Positions 11,753 through 24,400 of a stretch of 64,000 bases of DNA are shown in pieces. Position 1 is the stretch's first letter. The number at the start of each line of letters is the position of its first letter. The DNA comes from Dipylidium caninum. Its lineage: Eukaryota; Platyhelminthes; Cestoda; Cyclophyllidea; Dipylidiidae. The DNA lies in contig QEYB01001164.1 in NCBI GenBank assembly GCA_017562135.1, forward strand, positions 124,001 to 188,000, in the 5' to 3' direction. The notes under the pieces were generated by a model. That model was not told the origin of the DNA, did no database searches, and saw only the letters and a program-made list of their open reading frames with translations. The position numbers were made by a program, and so were the translations under genes.

Positions 11753-14700
11753 CAGCGCCGCCTTAAATCACTTGACCCCCTCCATACAAAGCACCATACC
11801 ATTATTACCATCAGGCGTTATTTTTAATATTCACACCTTTCATATTACTTCAGTGGGTATTGTCATTATCACTCCCTTTGTTCGCAGTCACCAGTATTAC
11901 TTTTAACCCAGAGTATTCTCTTTGGCCTCTCTTGATTCGAAAGGCTTCAAGATTACGATGTTGGTTGAAATGCTTTCCTTTTTCTACTTTCCCTGGGATT
12001 TACCACCATTGTGTCCCGTAAAAAGAGGTATCCCTTCTTTTCAGTTTCACTTTTGTGTTCCCCTTAGCCCTCCCACCAAGCTGGCTATCTCCTTTCTTCA
12101 CTTCTTTTTTCCGATGTTTTAATTATGCTAATGAAAGCAGTTTTGCGTCGACTTGTCTGTCGAATGAAAAGGTATGGGTCCTGTCAGTGGAGGTTGCCAC
12201 CAGGGCAACTTAAAACTGAAATGAGAAAGATCAGAGAGTTGCCGTTTTTCTTGATACTGGTACCACACCCAATGCTGCGGTAGAGTTATATCTTGGGTGC
12301 TCCACAAACTCCCGAGCACTCTGGATTGACGCCCCCTTTATTTGGCTTTGATGATACAAGAAGTAGACCAACTAATCGTCACCTAGAGCAAAGTCGACGA
12401 AATTCCACGGTAATGAGTCAACCAGCTTTGCCGTGAACTGGATACCTGGGTAGATCTCATGCTTGCGGGGTTTGATAGGGTTAGCGAGTTGAGGTTGCTG
12501 AAGGGCCTTTTCACTCGCGATTTTCTTGTCTTAATTTTCAAATCGACACTCCACTTGGTGTGTGGTGAGTTTCTTGAGAAAACAGATTGGACGCTTTTAT
12601 GAAGTCGACAAGGTAGGAAAAGTTGGAAGTTTTCAATTAAGAGCTTGTGATGGTAAGCTTGTTGGGCCCTGCGCCATCCCCTTGTCTGTGGCTGAGGCCG
12701 AAGAGATGTCAGCTTTCTATCTGTCAACTTTTAGAAGGAAATAGGCAGAGAAGAACTATGCGCCCACACCAACTCGAAAATTGACACTGGTTGCAGGTAA
12801 GATTTTCAGTCCGTGCTCTCCCATAACAAAAGACTAACTTGGAAAATTTTGGCGTAGGCAGCCTACATGGAAGCAGAAGGCACATGGTGTTCTTTGCTTT
12901 AAACAAAGTCAGAACCCACGTGATGGCTTTATGCTTCCCTGGTTGTCCAGTGAAAGTGTTGGCATCTATCAAATAACGTTAATATCCTACATGTGTGCCA
13001 CCGATGTGATTTTACTCCCGATACTCAAACTTTTTCCAGTTTCTTCTCTGCAGCAGCAGGTTGTGTTTGCTACAAAAACCCCTTGTTTATTCAATCGAAG
13101 TTTGCCTTCACTCTTGGTCTATTTCATACCTAAAAAGACTTTCTAAGGGTGTGTTATAGTCAACGCCTCAGTTACGAGGAACGTCATCTTCTCACTATAC
13201 CATTATTCTATAAAGAAAAAGTATTTGAGAGAATTTGAATAAGTTTACTTCACTCACTCGTGTCTGCCTAAATGAGATGCTGTTTACGTCACTGTTTTGC
13301 CCTTTTTGACAAGTCGGCATACCAAATGCCCTGACGGACAACACGGTGATGGCGGCGACTTCAACTTCACTGAAGCCACAAATAAAAGGTGATGCAAAAT
13401 CCTCGCCTAACACTGCAGTGGGCGTCTCCAAAGCTCTCGCCTGCTCGTGTCCCTCATTTCGCAAATACACCGCTCAACGGTGTGGAAGGTGGATTGTTGA
13501 CGTGTAAAGGGGAAATGAAACAGGCTTTACCATAAAGATGCTTAGAGTTCTCTCGGGAATTCCTTATCCAACACATGGGTTTTCCTTAGTGATGCTTGTA
13601 CTTCACCTGAAGCCCCGTTGGTCATATGCACCGCACAAGTAAATTTCCCATGAGCAAATGGCTTATTAGTCCGAGCACGAGAAAATGAAGCCAGCTGAAA
13701 GGAGGCTTGTATGTCGTTAGATGAAAAGTACGACCCGCAATATCATTAGTTAACTCTCTTTTGCCTCCATTATTCTCGCCCGCTGCGGTATTGCGCCGTT
13801 TGTGCCAGTGAGTGAAGGAAAGAATTGCTGGGTTTATTCACTAAAAGATCAAACCGTGATTTGGGAGTGTGAGGATTTTGCTATTTTAATTCATTTTTGC
13901 TCTTCACCGTAAAGACTCCCCACTCTGGTGTCTCCTCTTTTACAAGTTGACGGCTTAGCGCTCAGGTTGTTTATTAGTTTCATATTTCCCTATTGGAACA
14001 TCCTAAAATCAAGGAAGACCCGAAGTAAAAAGCCAAAATGGCCGATGTTTACTGAACAGCATTTCACTCAAATTAATCCTAAGAAATTTAAGCATCTGTA
14101 AATTATTGGGAAGTTAAATAAACCTTTTTCCTCCCGTTTGCATAACGGGTGCGGGGTAACTGTTTCAGTTTCCAGTTTGTTGTCATCGCTTTTAGACTCC
14201 AAAAATGCCAATTCCGTTGCTGAAATGATTTACCTGTTAGAATTTACCCTCAGTCTATTTTGACGCCATATGCTTTCTCTTCATTGTCGCGGAGAGATCA
14301 AAGTGAGGGTGAAATCGGAGTCCATTCTGAAAGAGTTGGGAGGCATTCATACGTTTTAATCCAAGCAAAGTGTTAGCCCACTAGTGGAGAAATGGACACC
14401 CGGACATGAAATAAGGCATTATTTCTGAATCCCAGTTATTCAGCAAACTGGTGTAACGGTCACGAGAATAACACAGTCATCTCAGAAGTCCTATCGGTGA
14501 AGGTGAGACAGGAGGCTACAGTAGAATTTTTTTCTTTCCAGCATCTAGCGCAGTGTTCACTGTCTTCGAATATGATTTGTAAGGGGAATGGTACTGTTTA
14601 TGGATCCTAATATAAAAAAGGCAAGTTTGGAAACTTGGAGAAGTGCATTCTCTTCCAGACGAAATGAGGCTCTCTAAATATTTTTATCAATAGGATTTAA

Positions 14701-16079
14701 GAATGATGATTTTATGGACTGAGACGAAACCATTCTAATAGCACATGAGTGAAGGCGAACTTGTGAAGAAAAACGCCATAATCCAAAGCTGGGGCATAAA
14801 TAAAGTTTTACCTTGGAATTGGTTAGTGTTCTTGGTAGTCATTCTCTTAAAATGATTATCCTAGAGGACGGCTATTCAATTCTCCCCGAACGTTAGCCAA
14901 CTGTCTATTTTGCGTAGTTAGCGTCGAGTCGGTGAAAGGAAGAAGGCGCTTAGCGTTATTTGAGTCACTTTTATCGGCCACCAGAGTGGAAGGCAGAACC
15001 CCCTCTGGGTCCAAAATGTTCGCTTGCCACCAGTAATCGTAGGAACTTGTCAAGTCGCAAGAATAGGAAGACAATCACAACTGGAAAAGCACTGTCTCCA
15101 CCGGTGGAAAACTAACTTATCGGTTGACGTCAATTGCTATAAGACGTTCATTAATTGAGTAGGCTACTTTTTAATGCATGCGACATATTCAATTTCGACC
15201 CACGGAATATTTGCACTGCAGGCGTCACGTATACGTGACGTTTGGATTTAAAAGATCTTACCAAGCACCAAGGTGCAGCACATTTCGTGCTGCGGAGCGA
15301 TTGTCATTAGCAACTCAGGCAGTGGTTGAATTGCCGTCAGTCTATAACGCCATAATGGAACGTGACCTTGCTTAATGCAGTGATTATGTTTCCCAAAAAA
15401 GCCTTTTTCCATTCATGTCTCGGAGAGTGACCTTAGTCGACCATGTTTTGCCCCTGCAAGGACTATTTTTTCCTCTACTTACCACGAAAATTATGCTCCA
15501 CCTTATTGTGTGTGACAGATGAAGCAATTGGGGGGACGGTGTGGTATCCAATGGGGGTAGCTCGAAGATGAGTGGTACTTTTACTGCCGTCCGGGAGAAA
15601 TGATATTTGTCGCAAAAAGCGATTCATAAATAGAGAAAAACAGGCTTTTCTTACAGAGACTCCACTCATAGCTTATTCTTGGCCGTTATTTGAGAAGTTC
15701 AGAGCGCATTAGAGGCCTATGCACGCAGTGTGATAATTCACCGCAAGTGTGTAGAGTTCGGGAAGAGAAGAGTGCCTAAGAAGTGTTTTAAATGTTTGTA
15801 AGTCTTTTGTCGCCACAAAAACTCGGTTAACTATTCCAGACCCATGCACGACTGGGAATGCACGAAGGGAATAAATGACAAAACAATTAGCCATTTTGAA
15901 TGAAGCATCATTGTTTTTTCAGCTCATTAAAATGAAACTAAAATCCACGAGCGGAAAATGAAATTGCCTCGGACAAGGGACGCTATGATTGGCCGCTTAC
16001 GAAATCAACCAATAAAAACAGAGAGGAAGACATACAAATGGCCATGGAGACATGAGGGGGAAACACTCTGTTGACACAC
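11753..16079. other. Long gene-poor stretch
   Basis: About 4.3 kb with no gene I can support. Weak coding-like islands: plus-strand 12562-12744 (contains IGRFYEVDKVGKVG and ends at a stop) and minus-strand 13330-13470 (contains GEDFASPFICGFSEVEV, followed by a gtatgc donor-like site). Neither could be joined to further exons. They may be old transposon or pseudogene pieces. A perfect TGACGTCA lies at 15125-15132. Confidence 0.45.
15125..15132. promoter_or_regulatory. CRE-like palindrome upstream of the universal stress protein gene
   Basis: Perfect TGACGTCA, the consensus CREB/ATF site, about 950 bp upstream of the USP start. A single copy this far away may be chance. Confidence 0.3.
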
Positions 16080-16578
16080 ATGAACTCGGTCAAAAAATTC
16101 ACTGGAATTCCTCCTCCAGGTGGACGCCAAGTGATTATTGCTGTGGATGGTTCGGAGAACGCTAAACACGCTTTCCGCTGGTACCTTCAGTACGCCCGAT
16201 TGCCCGAGGATGGCGTCACTGTATTGCATATCTTTGAGGCGCCCTCGTTGACTGCCTTCAGTCTGACCAGTCCTGGTTCAGTGCCGGTGGAGGAATGGGG
16301 TCGTGTGCTTCGCGAGAAAGTGGAGAAAAGCGAGGAAACTCGAAGAGGACTACTTAGCAGAGGGCCAAGCCGCTTCTCTGAATTGCGCTTTCCTCAGTAA
16401 GCCGGCAGAGAAGATAGGGGAAGGTATCATCCGTACCGCTCAGGAGATGGGGGCCCACTTAGTTGTAATGGGGACGCGGGGTTTGGGTTTGGTGTCTCGT
16501 ACCCTCCTTGGAAGTGTCAGTGACTTTGTCATTCACCAAGGAGTGGTTCCAGTAACTGTGGTACCTCGCCCGACTTGA
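16080..16578 (+). pseudogene. Universal stress protein (USP/UspA fold), frameshifted
   Basis: A single-exon universal stress protein, about 165 codons after allowing for one extra base. The N-terminal half (16080 to about 16333) carries the first beta strand and loop, RQVIIAVDGSENAKHAF, typical of UspA proteins. The C-terminal half (about 16336-16578) is in the next frame. It holds the ATP-binding pattern G-x2-G-x9-G-S in MGTRGLGLVSRTLLGSVSD, and the final strand VPVTVVP. The frame changes inside a run encoding KVEKSE then KLEEDY near 16331-16340, where removing one base restores a continuous family-like helix. No plausible intron explains it: a 43-nt candidate would delete about 15 residues of that helix. 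Either this copy is a pseudogene or the assembly has a one-base error. USPs bind ATP and act in stress responses; they are present in flatworms and absent from vertebrates. Start: the ATG at 16080. Confidence 0.82.
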
Positions 16579-18260
16579 AATATTGACTTGACTAGCAATT
16601 TCTCTTTGCCCGCTCTATTACCATATTCCTTTGTAGTTAATAACTTAATCGACTACATCCAAGTCATTAATGGATTTGTCTTTTCCCAAACAAATCGGCT
16701 TGGTACCTGGGGAGAGTATAATCGCACAAGCGGTCGACAATTTCCCGGCATTAGTTTTATTTTACGACAAATGCAGTTCAGTAGAATTTGTGCACCACTT
16801 CCTGCCTATTCATTTTTCTTCTTCACCCTAAGAAAAAACTGCTACTAGCCGAACCGACACGTTGTGTAAGTAAGATCAAGGCATGAAGGTGTAAAGACAC
16901 AGGAAAGATGAGACAAAATTAAAACACTAATCATATTCCACTCCACTAACAATTTTGGCCCCAAAGAGCGGGTGAGAAATTGATGGAATGGAGGGTCTCA
17001 GGAAATGATTCAAGTCAGACCAGATAGGATAGTGGTGGCATTTGTTCATAATTACATCAGCTTTCCTACCTCTCAGGGTTCTTATATACTTCAAATGATC
17101 AAAATCGTGATTTAATTGCACAAGTAGCGATAAGCGAACCCTGCCGATAGAATGCTTATATTTTGTGTTTATTCCAATGTTTTCGGGTCAACAAACCTGT
17201 TCATAAAGCAAAGAGCATGTTGTTAAGTTCATGTGGCGCAGAAAGATGACGTGTCAATCATAAACCGTTGGATCTAAGATTATCTGTGTGACATGTGTGG
17301 AGTTCCAAGTTACGTTAAATTATCAACTCATGGGAAATAAAGAAAGTAACAAATAGAAGCATGTCGTTTCCATTCACTGCATTTGACTGTAACACCGCTC
17401 GTGGCTATATTGAGAGGAAAACGAAAACAGACATTTGGCAAGTTACAAACTGATATTTTCCATGCCATGATTATCACTAAGCTGCAAAATGATGGAGGAA
17501 TATTACAGAAGAAAGACAAAATTATAGGAAAAGCCGCTAGGTCCTCTTGAAGTGGTTCCACACGGAACTCCAGGAACTCACTAATGCATAGTGACGGGGA
17601 AAGGGGTTTAGGCGTGGCCGAAGTCTAAGAGGGCGGAGACTGACGTCTGCACGTAATTAGAGGCACATTAAATGCGACATGGTAGATAAATACCGTACAA
17701 TGTCGAGTGAAGGAGTTTACAGGGGTTTTTAAAGCTTTTCAAAGTCAGTATTGATGATAAGTGGCCAAAATCCTAAGTATTTTGAGGAGTAAAAAATCAA
17801 GTGCATGGTTCGTTTTACGAGTATTCCATCATATCTAGAAAGGCATTTCTAGGCCGAGCATTGTGCACTCCCTGGCCATCCGGTCTCCTTAACATCGAAG
17901 AAAAAACGAATGAGACGGTATATCACGGTGCCTTGGTAACAACTATAAATAGATTAAAACACAAAAAAGGATGTCCATGTTTCTTCGAAGGGATGCTAGT
18001 TTAAACCTTACTTAACGATGAATGCTATCGACGGTTAACTATTCAAGACTGGTAAGAATGAGTAATTATAAGGGGGTGTCCTTTTCCCAAATCCAGCAAA
18101 ACAGCGAGATAAAATGAGGTCCTGAAACTCAGGATGATGGAGAAAAAGTTGCGCTATTACATCAAAAAGGAGGCTGCCAGAGGCTCGGTTTGCATCATCG
18201 CCCGACCAAAAAGCCTACTTTATAAAACAATTTATCTCTGCATGAGATTCTCGGCCCACT
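16579..18260. other. Intergenic region with TATA-like element near its end
   Basis: About 1.7 kb with no supported gene. A TATAAAA at 18221-18227 lies 34 bp before the ATG of the next gene, so it is either its TATA box or a chance match. It is close to the ATG, which would imply a very short leader. Confidence 0.4.
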
Positions 18261-21067
18261 ATGGAGTTATTTGAGGCCGCGGATAGCGATGATGAGGAAA
18301 AATTTTTAGTAGAAGAATGTCGTCCACAGTCTGTAGCCGAAGTCACCACTCTTCGCAGGGGACGTACGGGACCAATGCTAAGAACACAGAAAACAAGGTA
18401 AAGTGGGAGTTCTCCTTACCTCCTGAATAAAAAATTATGTTTTACGGACGTCACCAGGTTCATTAAATCCATGAAGGACCACGTGGGTATTTTTTAAAGA
18501 GGTGGAATCTTAAGGACCCACCTGGGTCGCCAGTAATTTTGCAGACTTCATGTTTCATCTGTCACAAAATTTGCGTCCTACAATGTAGGCGGTTACAAAC
18601 AAACCATGCTGGGTAGGCGGCTAGAAATGCAAGAAATAATGCCGAGCTCTCATGGGACGTGGGGGCGGAGGAGATTTCTAATTACTCGGCATTTCAAGAA
18701 GAAAAGAACAGTCGGAACAATGAGAAGATGTGCTCTTTTTCCTCGGATTTTGCCACGTATTTAGCCTCTCGACTCCTAAGCAGAATTAAGAAGGAATAAA
18801 GAGCCATTCCAACCATAATGAGAAGTCTCCTTACCTGGTTTACTTCGTGCAGCTCAGAAGCACAGCCACGTAATCAACATGTAAATTAGGTAATCAAATC
18901 CGGCATTCCCATCTACTAATTCTTTTGCGTATACAGGAAGTCATAAACTGACAGACAATAAAATGTGGAGAAAAAGACCCGGATTATGTGAAATCCGGTA
19001 AGGCCACTGTGTAACATGAAAAGCATGTAATGAGGATGGCAAATCATAAGGTGATCTCAAAACACTAAATTCATAAGTGAACTATTTTACGGCCATTTTT
19101 ATTTTCATAATTGTTGAAATTAGCGGAAGAAGACCCATGTCTAAGACCGTTAATCCAACCGCCTACCTCCTCCATCTTAAACGTGTAACAACGGCTGACC
19201 ATAAATATGGCCTTATCGTTGGAAGGCGAAAGTGTTGAAAGAAAGTAATGAGAATTAGGCGAACGTGTCGATGACTGCTTGGCGTAAACATGTGCACCGG
19301 TATTTGCGCCGGCGACTGCCCATTCCATCCAGCCGGGGGAAGCAGGTTAAAAATGGGAGTGGCCAGTTCGTCAAGCTAGATATTATAAAGAAGGTTGATC
19401 AGAAAAAGTAGAAAATTCCCCTCTTGCAAGCAAAAAAGTGCATTCCAGAACGGATCCCCTTCCAGTTTTCAGAGACGAGGACGCCGGCCTCGCAAATATT
19501 TTACGACTGACGGCCTGCCACACTGTAGCATTCACTTCAACGTCTTCTCGTTTATATTAACAGGATAAGCAGAATGGAGATGAGGAAAAGTTGAAACTGT
19601 GGGGAAAATGTCAAATAATTCATTTCATCTAGTCCTTTCTGCCGCCATTCCGCCGTTTCCACAGCTGAAATACTATCGATGGACCCACTTGGGATTCAAA
19701 GGGCAACCCCTTCCTCATAGGTACTAGGAAATGTTAAACTTCCAAGTCATTGATATACATCTTCGTTTCCACTTTACCACCTTCAGCTTCGCAGAGCTCA
19801 AGAGGTGGACAATGGTCTCCTTAAGGTAACTAGAACTGGGACCCGAATAATCATCGTAAGTTTGTTACTCCAACTACCCCAAACCCAATATTTAATATTT
19901 GTTCAACTGCAGAATGTATGGAGAGATACAGCGTCACCCACAACGCCAACTCTCTTTTCCACATCTTCGGTTTCACTCTGTTGGTATTCCCAGTGATGGC
20001 ATTCAAGTAATAAAAGCAAAGGCTCCCGAAATCGAAAAAATTCTCGAAACACCTCGCGTGCACTTTTCGCCAGACCTATTTATCCACTGTTGAAGCCTTG
20101 ATTTATTTCCACGGATGAAAAACCAGTAAAACAACCACCTACTAGTGACACTACAAGTATAGCAATAAGAAAATCCATTAACGTTGTGAAGACTGTAGAA
20201 ATCGGTTTCCACCGAGAGACTTAAAATTTTTAAATTCATAATTGATATAAAACGAGGTCGGGAGAGATCGGAAAACAATTTACAACGCAGATATGTAATG
20301 ATGCTCTAACCTCTGTTTTGCACGAAATGCCGTTTTAACGAATTCGAGTAACATAATCCTTCCCTGGTGGTGGCCTTATTTGAACTGCGAGGATGAGGAA
20401 GCGTTTGCTATCTTAGGGAAGATAGTTATATGAACTTTCTTTTTTTGACTTCTCAAATTCTATTATTTCAACTGCTTATATAAACTGAGCACAGAGACTC
20501 CCACATTACACAAAATCAATTTTGTCGTATTGGCAGGCGCTCTCATTGTTGGCAGTAAATCGAAAAGCGGTAGAATATTATATGTCAAATAATCAAATGT
20601 CTAAGAGAAAAGTTGGCAGATTTCAGAAAACTGTGCTACACTACAGGTTCCAGGAGTACTTACTAATTCCCCATCAGTAACGTCGAGATTACAAGTAGCT
20701 GAACGGATGTCTTCATCCGTTTTTAAATGTACATCTTTAGTGCCGGCAATCTCTTTGAAGGACAAGCGGATAGTCTGGAGGGTTGGAGGCATTAAAATGA
20801 CTGACACTTCAAAATGGAAACTCTACGAGACCACACGCGTAATAAACGTTGACGCTAATTTTTAACGCAATAGTCTTGCAGGCTATTACCACTACTTTGG
20901 CAAAAAAGTTTCTCAGGCGATTTGCCCTCCAACGACTAAGCAGAAGCCCCGAAAGCACAGAGCGTCGACATTCGACACCGAACCAACAGATTAGACGGTT
21001 CAAACCTAAGTCACTCAAGCCATGCACTAGACCAGTAACAGCCGCGTTTGCTCGAATTTTAATATAA
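18261..21067 (+). CDS. Unrecognised small basic protein, seven short exons
   Basis: A spliced gene deduced from splice sites. Exons: 18261-18397, 19473-19524, 19665-19720, 19787-19825, 19913-20006, 20647-20838, 20882-21067; 756 nt, 251 aa. Every junction is GT-AG and phase-compatible (phases 2,0,2,2,0,0) and there is no internal stop. The protein starts with an acidic segment (MELFEAADSDDEEKFLVEE), then LRRGRTGPMLRTQ. A middle part is rich in aromatics (YYRWTHLGF, FAELKRWTMVSL, SFPHLRFHSVG). Then comes VWRVGGIKMTDTSKW, and the tail is Arg/Lys-rich (KKFLRRFALQRL) with Ser-Pro. No signal peptide or membrane helix is seen. An acidic head and basic tail would suit a nuclear or nucleic-acid-associated protein, but I recognise no family. 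The gene ends about 400 bp from the convergent RRP12 stop. Exon 2, with a weak donor (gtagca), is the least certain part. Confidence 0.55.
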
Positions 21068-21378
21068 AATGAAAACATGTGAAAAAACACAAAATGTGTA
21101 GACTGCTTTCCTCGTTAATTACTGGTATTCACCAAAAAGAACTTTTAGAAACGGGACAATAATAGTGAACCCAAAAAGAGGCCTGTAATGACAAGACAAA
21201 TAGTCTCGACTTATATGATCGCAGGGTGCCAAGCCTGTGATTAATTGAAAGACGCTAAAAGTGCGACCATTAAAGTAATAGTTGCAGTCGAGAGACCGTA
21301 GTAAGTGCAAAAAATCTACTGACGATCTCCAATTACACACACCAGATTATCACGTTTTAGGAGTGGGGAAAATGCTTC

Positions 21379-21384
21379 TTTATT
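21379..21384 (-). terminator. Poly(A) signal of RRP12
   Basis: AATAAA on the minus strand, about 90 nt past the RRP12 stop codon at 21475, in the gap between two convergent genes. Confidence 0.6.
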
Positions 21385-21474
21385 CAGAACAGCAAGTCTA
21401 GGTACAATGATTCATGGTGGTTAGACAGACAGACTGCCAAAAAATTAGCTGCAAGGTTAAAAACCAACACAAAG

Positions 21475-24400
21475 TTACTTCCTCCTCCGTTTCGAAATTT
21501 GTCGTGCCGGCGTCTGGCGCGATGAGTGGACCAATCGAGCCTTGGGACAGCCAGCATTGGAGTTTACACCACCCATCCTTTTTCCATGTTTCCGTTTTTG
21601 TTTTCCTGCTCCCAAACAGCGTAACAAGGCCCTACGCTCAGCCGCCAAAGCTGCCCCACCGCCGCGACGGCGCTTGGCTGAACCACCCAGCTTTCTCGGG
21701 TCGGGAAGTCCGGCACCGAGGGGCGCATAAGCGAAGGGATCGGGCCTGCCTGGCTTGCGCATATCGCCCTCCGCACGTGAGGACCGATACTCCGCACCCG
21801 GCAAGCGCGGAATGCGATCGCGTTTCGATAATTTATCACTTCCTCGAACAGAATGTCCCACGGTATACGGGAGATTGACAGTGCCATTGTCATCTGCGTC
21901 AGCAACATCGAGGAGCCAGTCGTCTTTGAGGGGGGAAGGAAGACCGTGGTATACGAATATGGCATTTGTTGAATGAATTAATGGGCTCGGTAAGTTTTTA
22001 AGACTTACTAATACACACAAATTGAATAGTACTGTGAACTATTACCTAATAGCACTGGCGTAAAAAACAGCGTTATTTAGAGGAATAGGTCCTTTGCATT
22101 GCCGCTTCAGCACGAATTTCCAAAACAGTATCAATAAAATAATGTCAGCATTCCAATCAGCGTGTTTATTTGCAATGCATGCCGAATAGTTTAGCGCTTC
22201 TATTTAATTCTCGTAATACCCGCTCATTTCATCGCTATAAAGTTTGATCCATCTGCCAAAAGGCCTAGAAAGCTTATGGCAAAAAGAACAGAGAAATTCT
22301 TACCAATAGTGGCCCTACCGCAAGTCTAAAAGTCGCTTATTTAAGCATTGAAATCATGTTCTACTTGGGGGCAGGGGACTCCTCTTAATATTGTGGACTC
22401 AAGCCTGGAATCGATGAAATCCCTACTCACCATTAATATCTTGTGAAGGCGCTTCAGTGATAACAAATTTCCCATCAGCAGTGGTGGGAAATGCAGAAGC
22501 GCTAGAGTTGAGCCGAGCGCGTTTGGAGGCAGTGTTACTAGGATCGAGGCCTCCCGGCTTAAGAATGCGTTTGGCCATTTGAGCAGAAGGAGCAACGGTA
22601 AGGTGGCGAGCAAGCGACTCCGGATCGGCCAGATCTACTATCTCATCCTCAGCATCTTCCACCAAATAAGTCATAGGAGTTGCAGCCTCTCCGACCTCCT
22701 CGCCGTGGCGCCTCTTCTTACCCGCAAGTCGGTGTCTCGTGACGTCGTCGTGAATACTCACTCGAGCTGTTGGTGAGAGCATGGATAAGTAAACCGTCTT
22801 ATAAAGCATAAGGAATAATCTGTGAAATGTTCCCGTATATTTAGAAGCAAAAATATATTTTTTTTTCCACATTTAACACGAGATTCCGAAGCAATTAACA
22901 GATGGCAGGAAACGAAAGTAAATGTGAAAATAAAGTATTTATGTGTTTAAAAGCTGGCGTTACCCTATACATGCTACAAAAACCCAACATTGCCTCTTTA
23001 TACGTACGGACCCGTAGTTTTTGTGTAAAGATAGTGCCATTCACTATTAAACCAATGAAAACATCGAAGTGAAAGGTGATTTAAGAGGTATGTACGTCTA
23101 TACATGAAAAAACCTAGCTTCCAGATCTTCCCTATCACTAACATAATCGTCTACGGAGCCAAGGGACTTCATTATGTTTTCGGAATTAACCCATAAGTCA
23201 TACATTTGTCCTCTCAAGGGATCAACAATTTGATCAGTTATTCTTCGCCGCAGAAAAACAAAATAACCTATCACCATCATTATCTCAAACGGGCTTTTGT
23301 AAGACTTTACCGACAATACAGATAAGATCTCCGCAAGAGAAATCATCTCAGTTGTGAAAAATAATCTGGCAAGACGGAGAAAAAAACAAGGTAATCTAGA
23401 AAATGCTAAATCTTAAAGAGAGACTTAAAACATGAAATCAAATAAACAAAGCATATGCGTAGGACACAAACAACTCCATCTGATTGACCCCTTGACATAC
23501 AAATGACATCGGGGAGACGTCATACACAGCATGTGCCATTGTAAACGTCTCCAAGAAGGCATGGATTCTCACAGGTAACACCGTGCAATGTGCTGTTAGA
23601 TCCCTTAACTGCCTAAATATGTCTTGCATTATGTAATGTCGAGGCATACTTAAGTTGTCGACATCCTCATCGTCATCATCGGAACTCTGTTGTGCTTCAT
23701 CACGGAGCACGCCACCTAAGATGCTGCGACGTGAGCGCCGACTGAGTCCGGCGACGGAGGCAGCACGTTCTAATTCTGTGGCCAGGCCCAAGCGTCGATG
23801 AGAACGCCCATCAAACTTAAGGTCCCCAACTGTCGAATTATGTGCCGTGGCTTTGTGTTTTGCAACAGAGGTCGCGTCGTGGTTGTCATCATCATTATAA
23901 GCAGCCAAGATCTCTTGGAAACTGGAAAGTTATGAAAAGAGGTTAGTAATCGTAGAGGATAAAACACCTATAACTCTTTAACATTTTGCTAATGAAATAT
24001 TCTACAATCCTCGAGATAATTTACGAGATCAGCGAGATATAAGAAGCCGAATTATAATCTGGTGATAGATTAGCGAAAATATAAGCAGCCCTTCGTTTGA
24101 AACCGAGATTTCATCATAAAAATCTTAAGTAAATAAGTTCGAATATTATTAAATGCGATAAAGAATAGGATCAAACGTGTCCTAGGTCATCTAGAGGGAA
24201 GTAAGAAGCGATCAATGGAGAGAGAGACTGGTAAATTGTTTGTCGAAATAAAAAATAAATAAATTACTAAACTTGGATCAAATAGAGAACAAGCAGGGTG
24301 ATATTGGAATCGATGTTAGTGGCATAAAGTGGTGATGTTTGATTAATCAAAAGAAGTCCCATCTTGATGGAAACAAAAGAAATTTGACAATGGGGCCCTT

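Noticed and set aside
12241..12360. Plus-strand stretch reading VAVFLDTGTTPN, resembling a retroviral-type aspartyl protease motif
   Set aside because: The frame stops about 30 codons later. There is no flanking gag, RT or integrase similarity and no LTRs, so one short motif is not enough.
16290..16343. 43-nt intron to explain the USP frame change
   Set aside because: It would delete about 15 residues of a conserved helix, whereas removing one base preserves the full family length.
21414..22020. Overlapping ORFs of 133-181 codons on both strands
   Set aside because: Only the minus-strand frame 21475-21923 matches a family (the RRP12 C-terminus); the others are frame shadows of this GC-richer exon.
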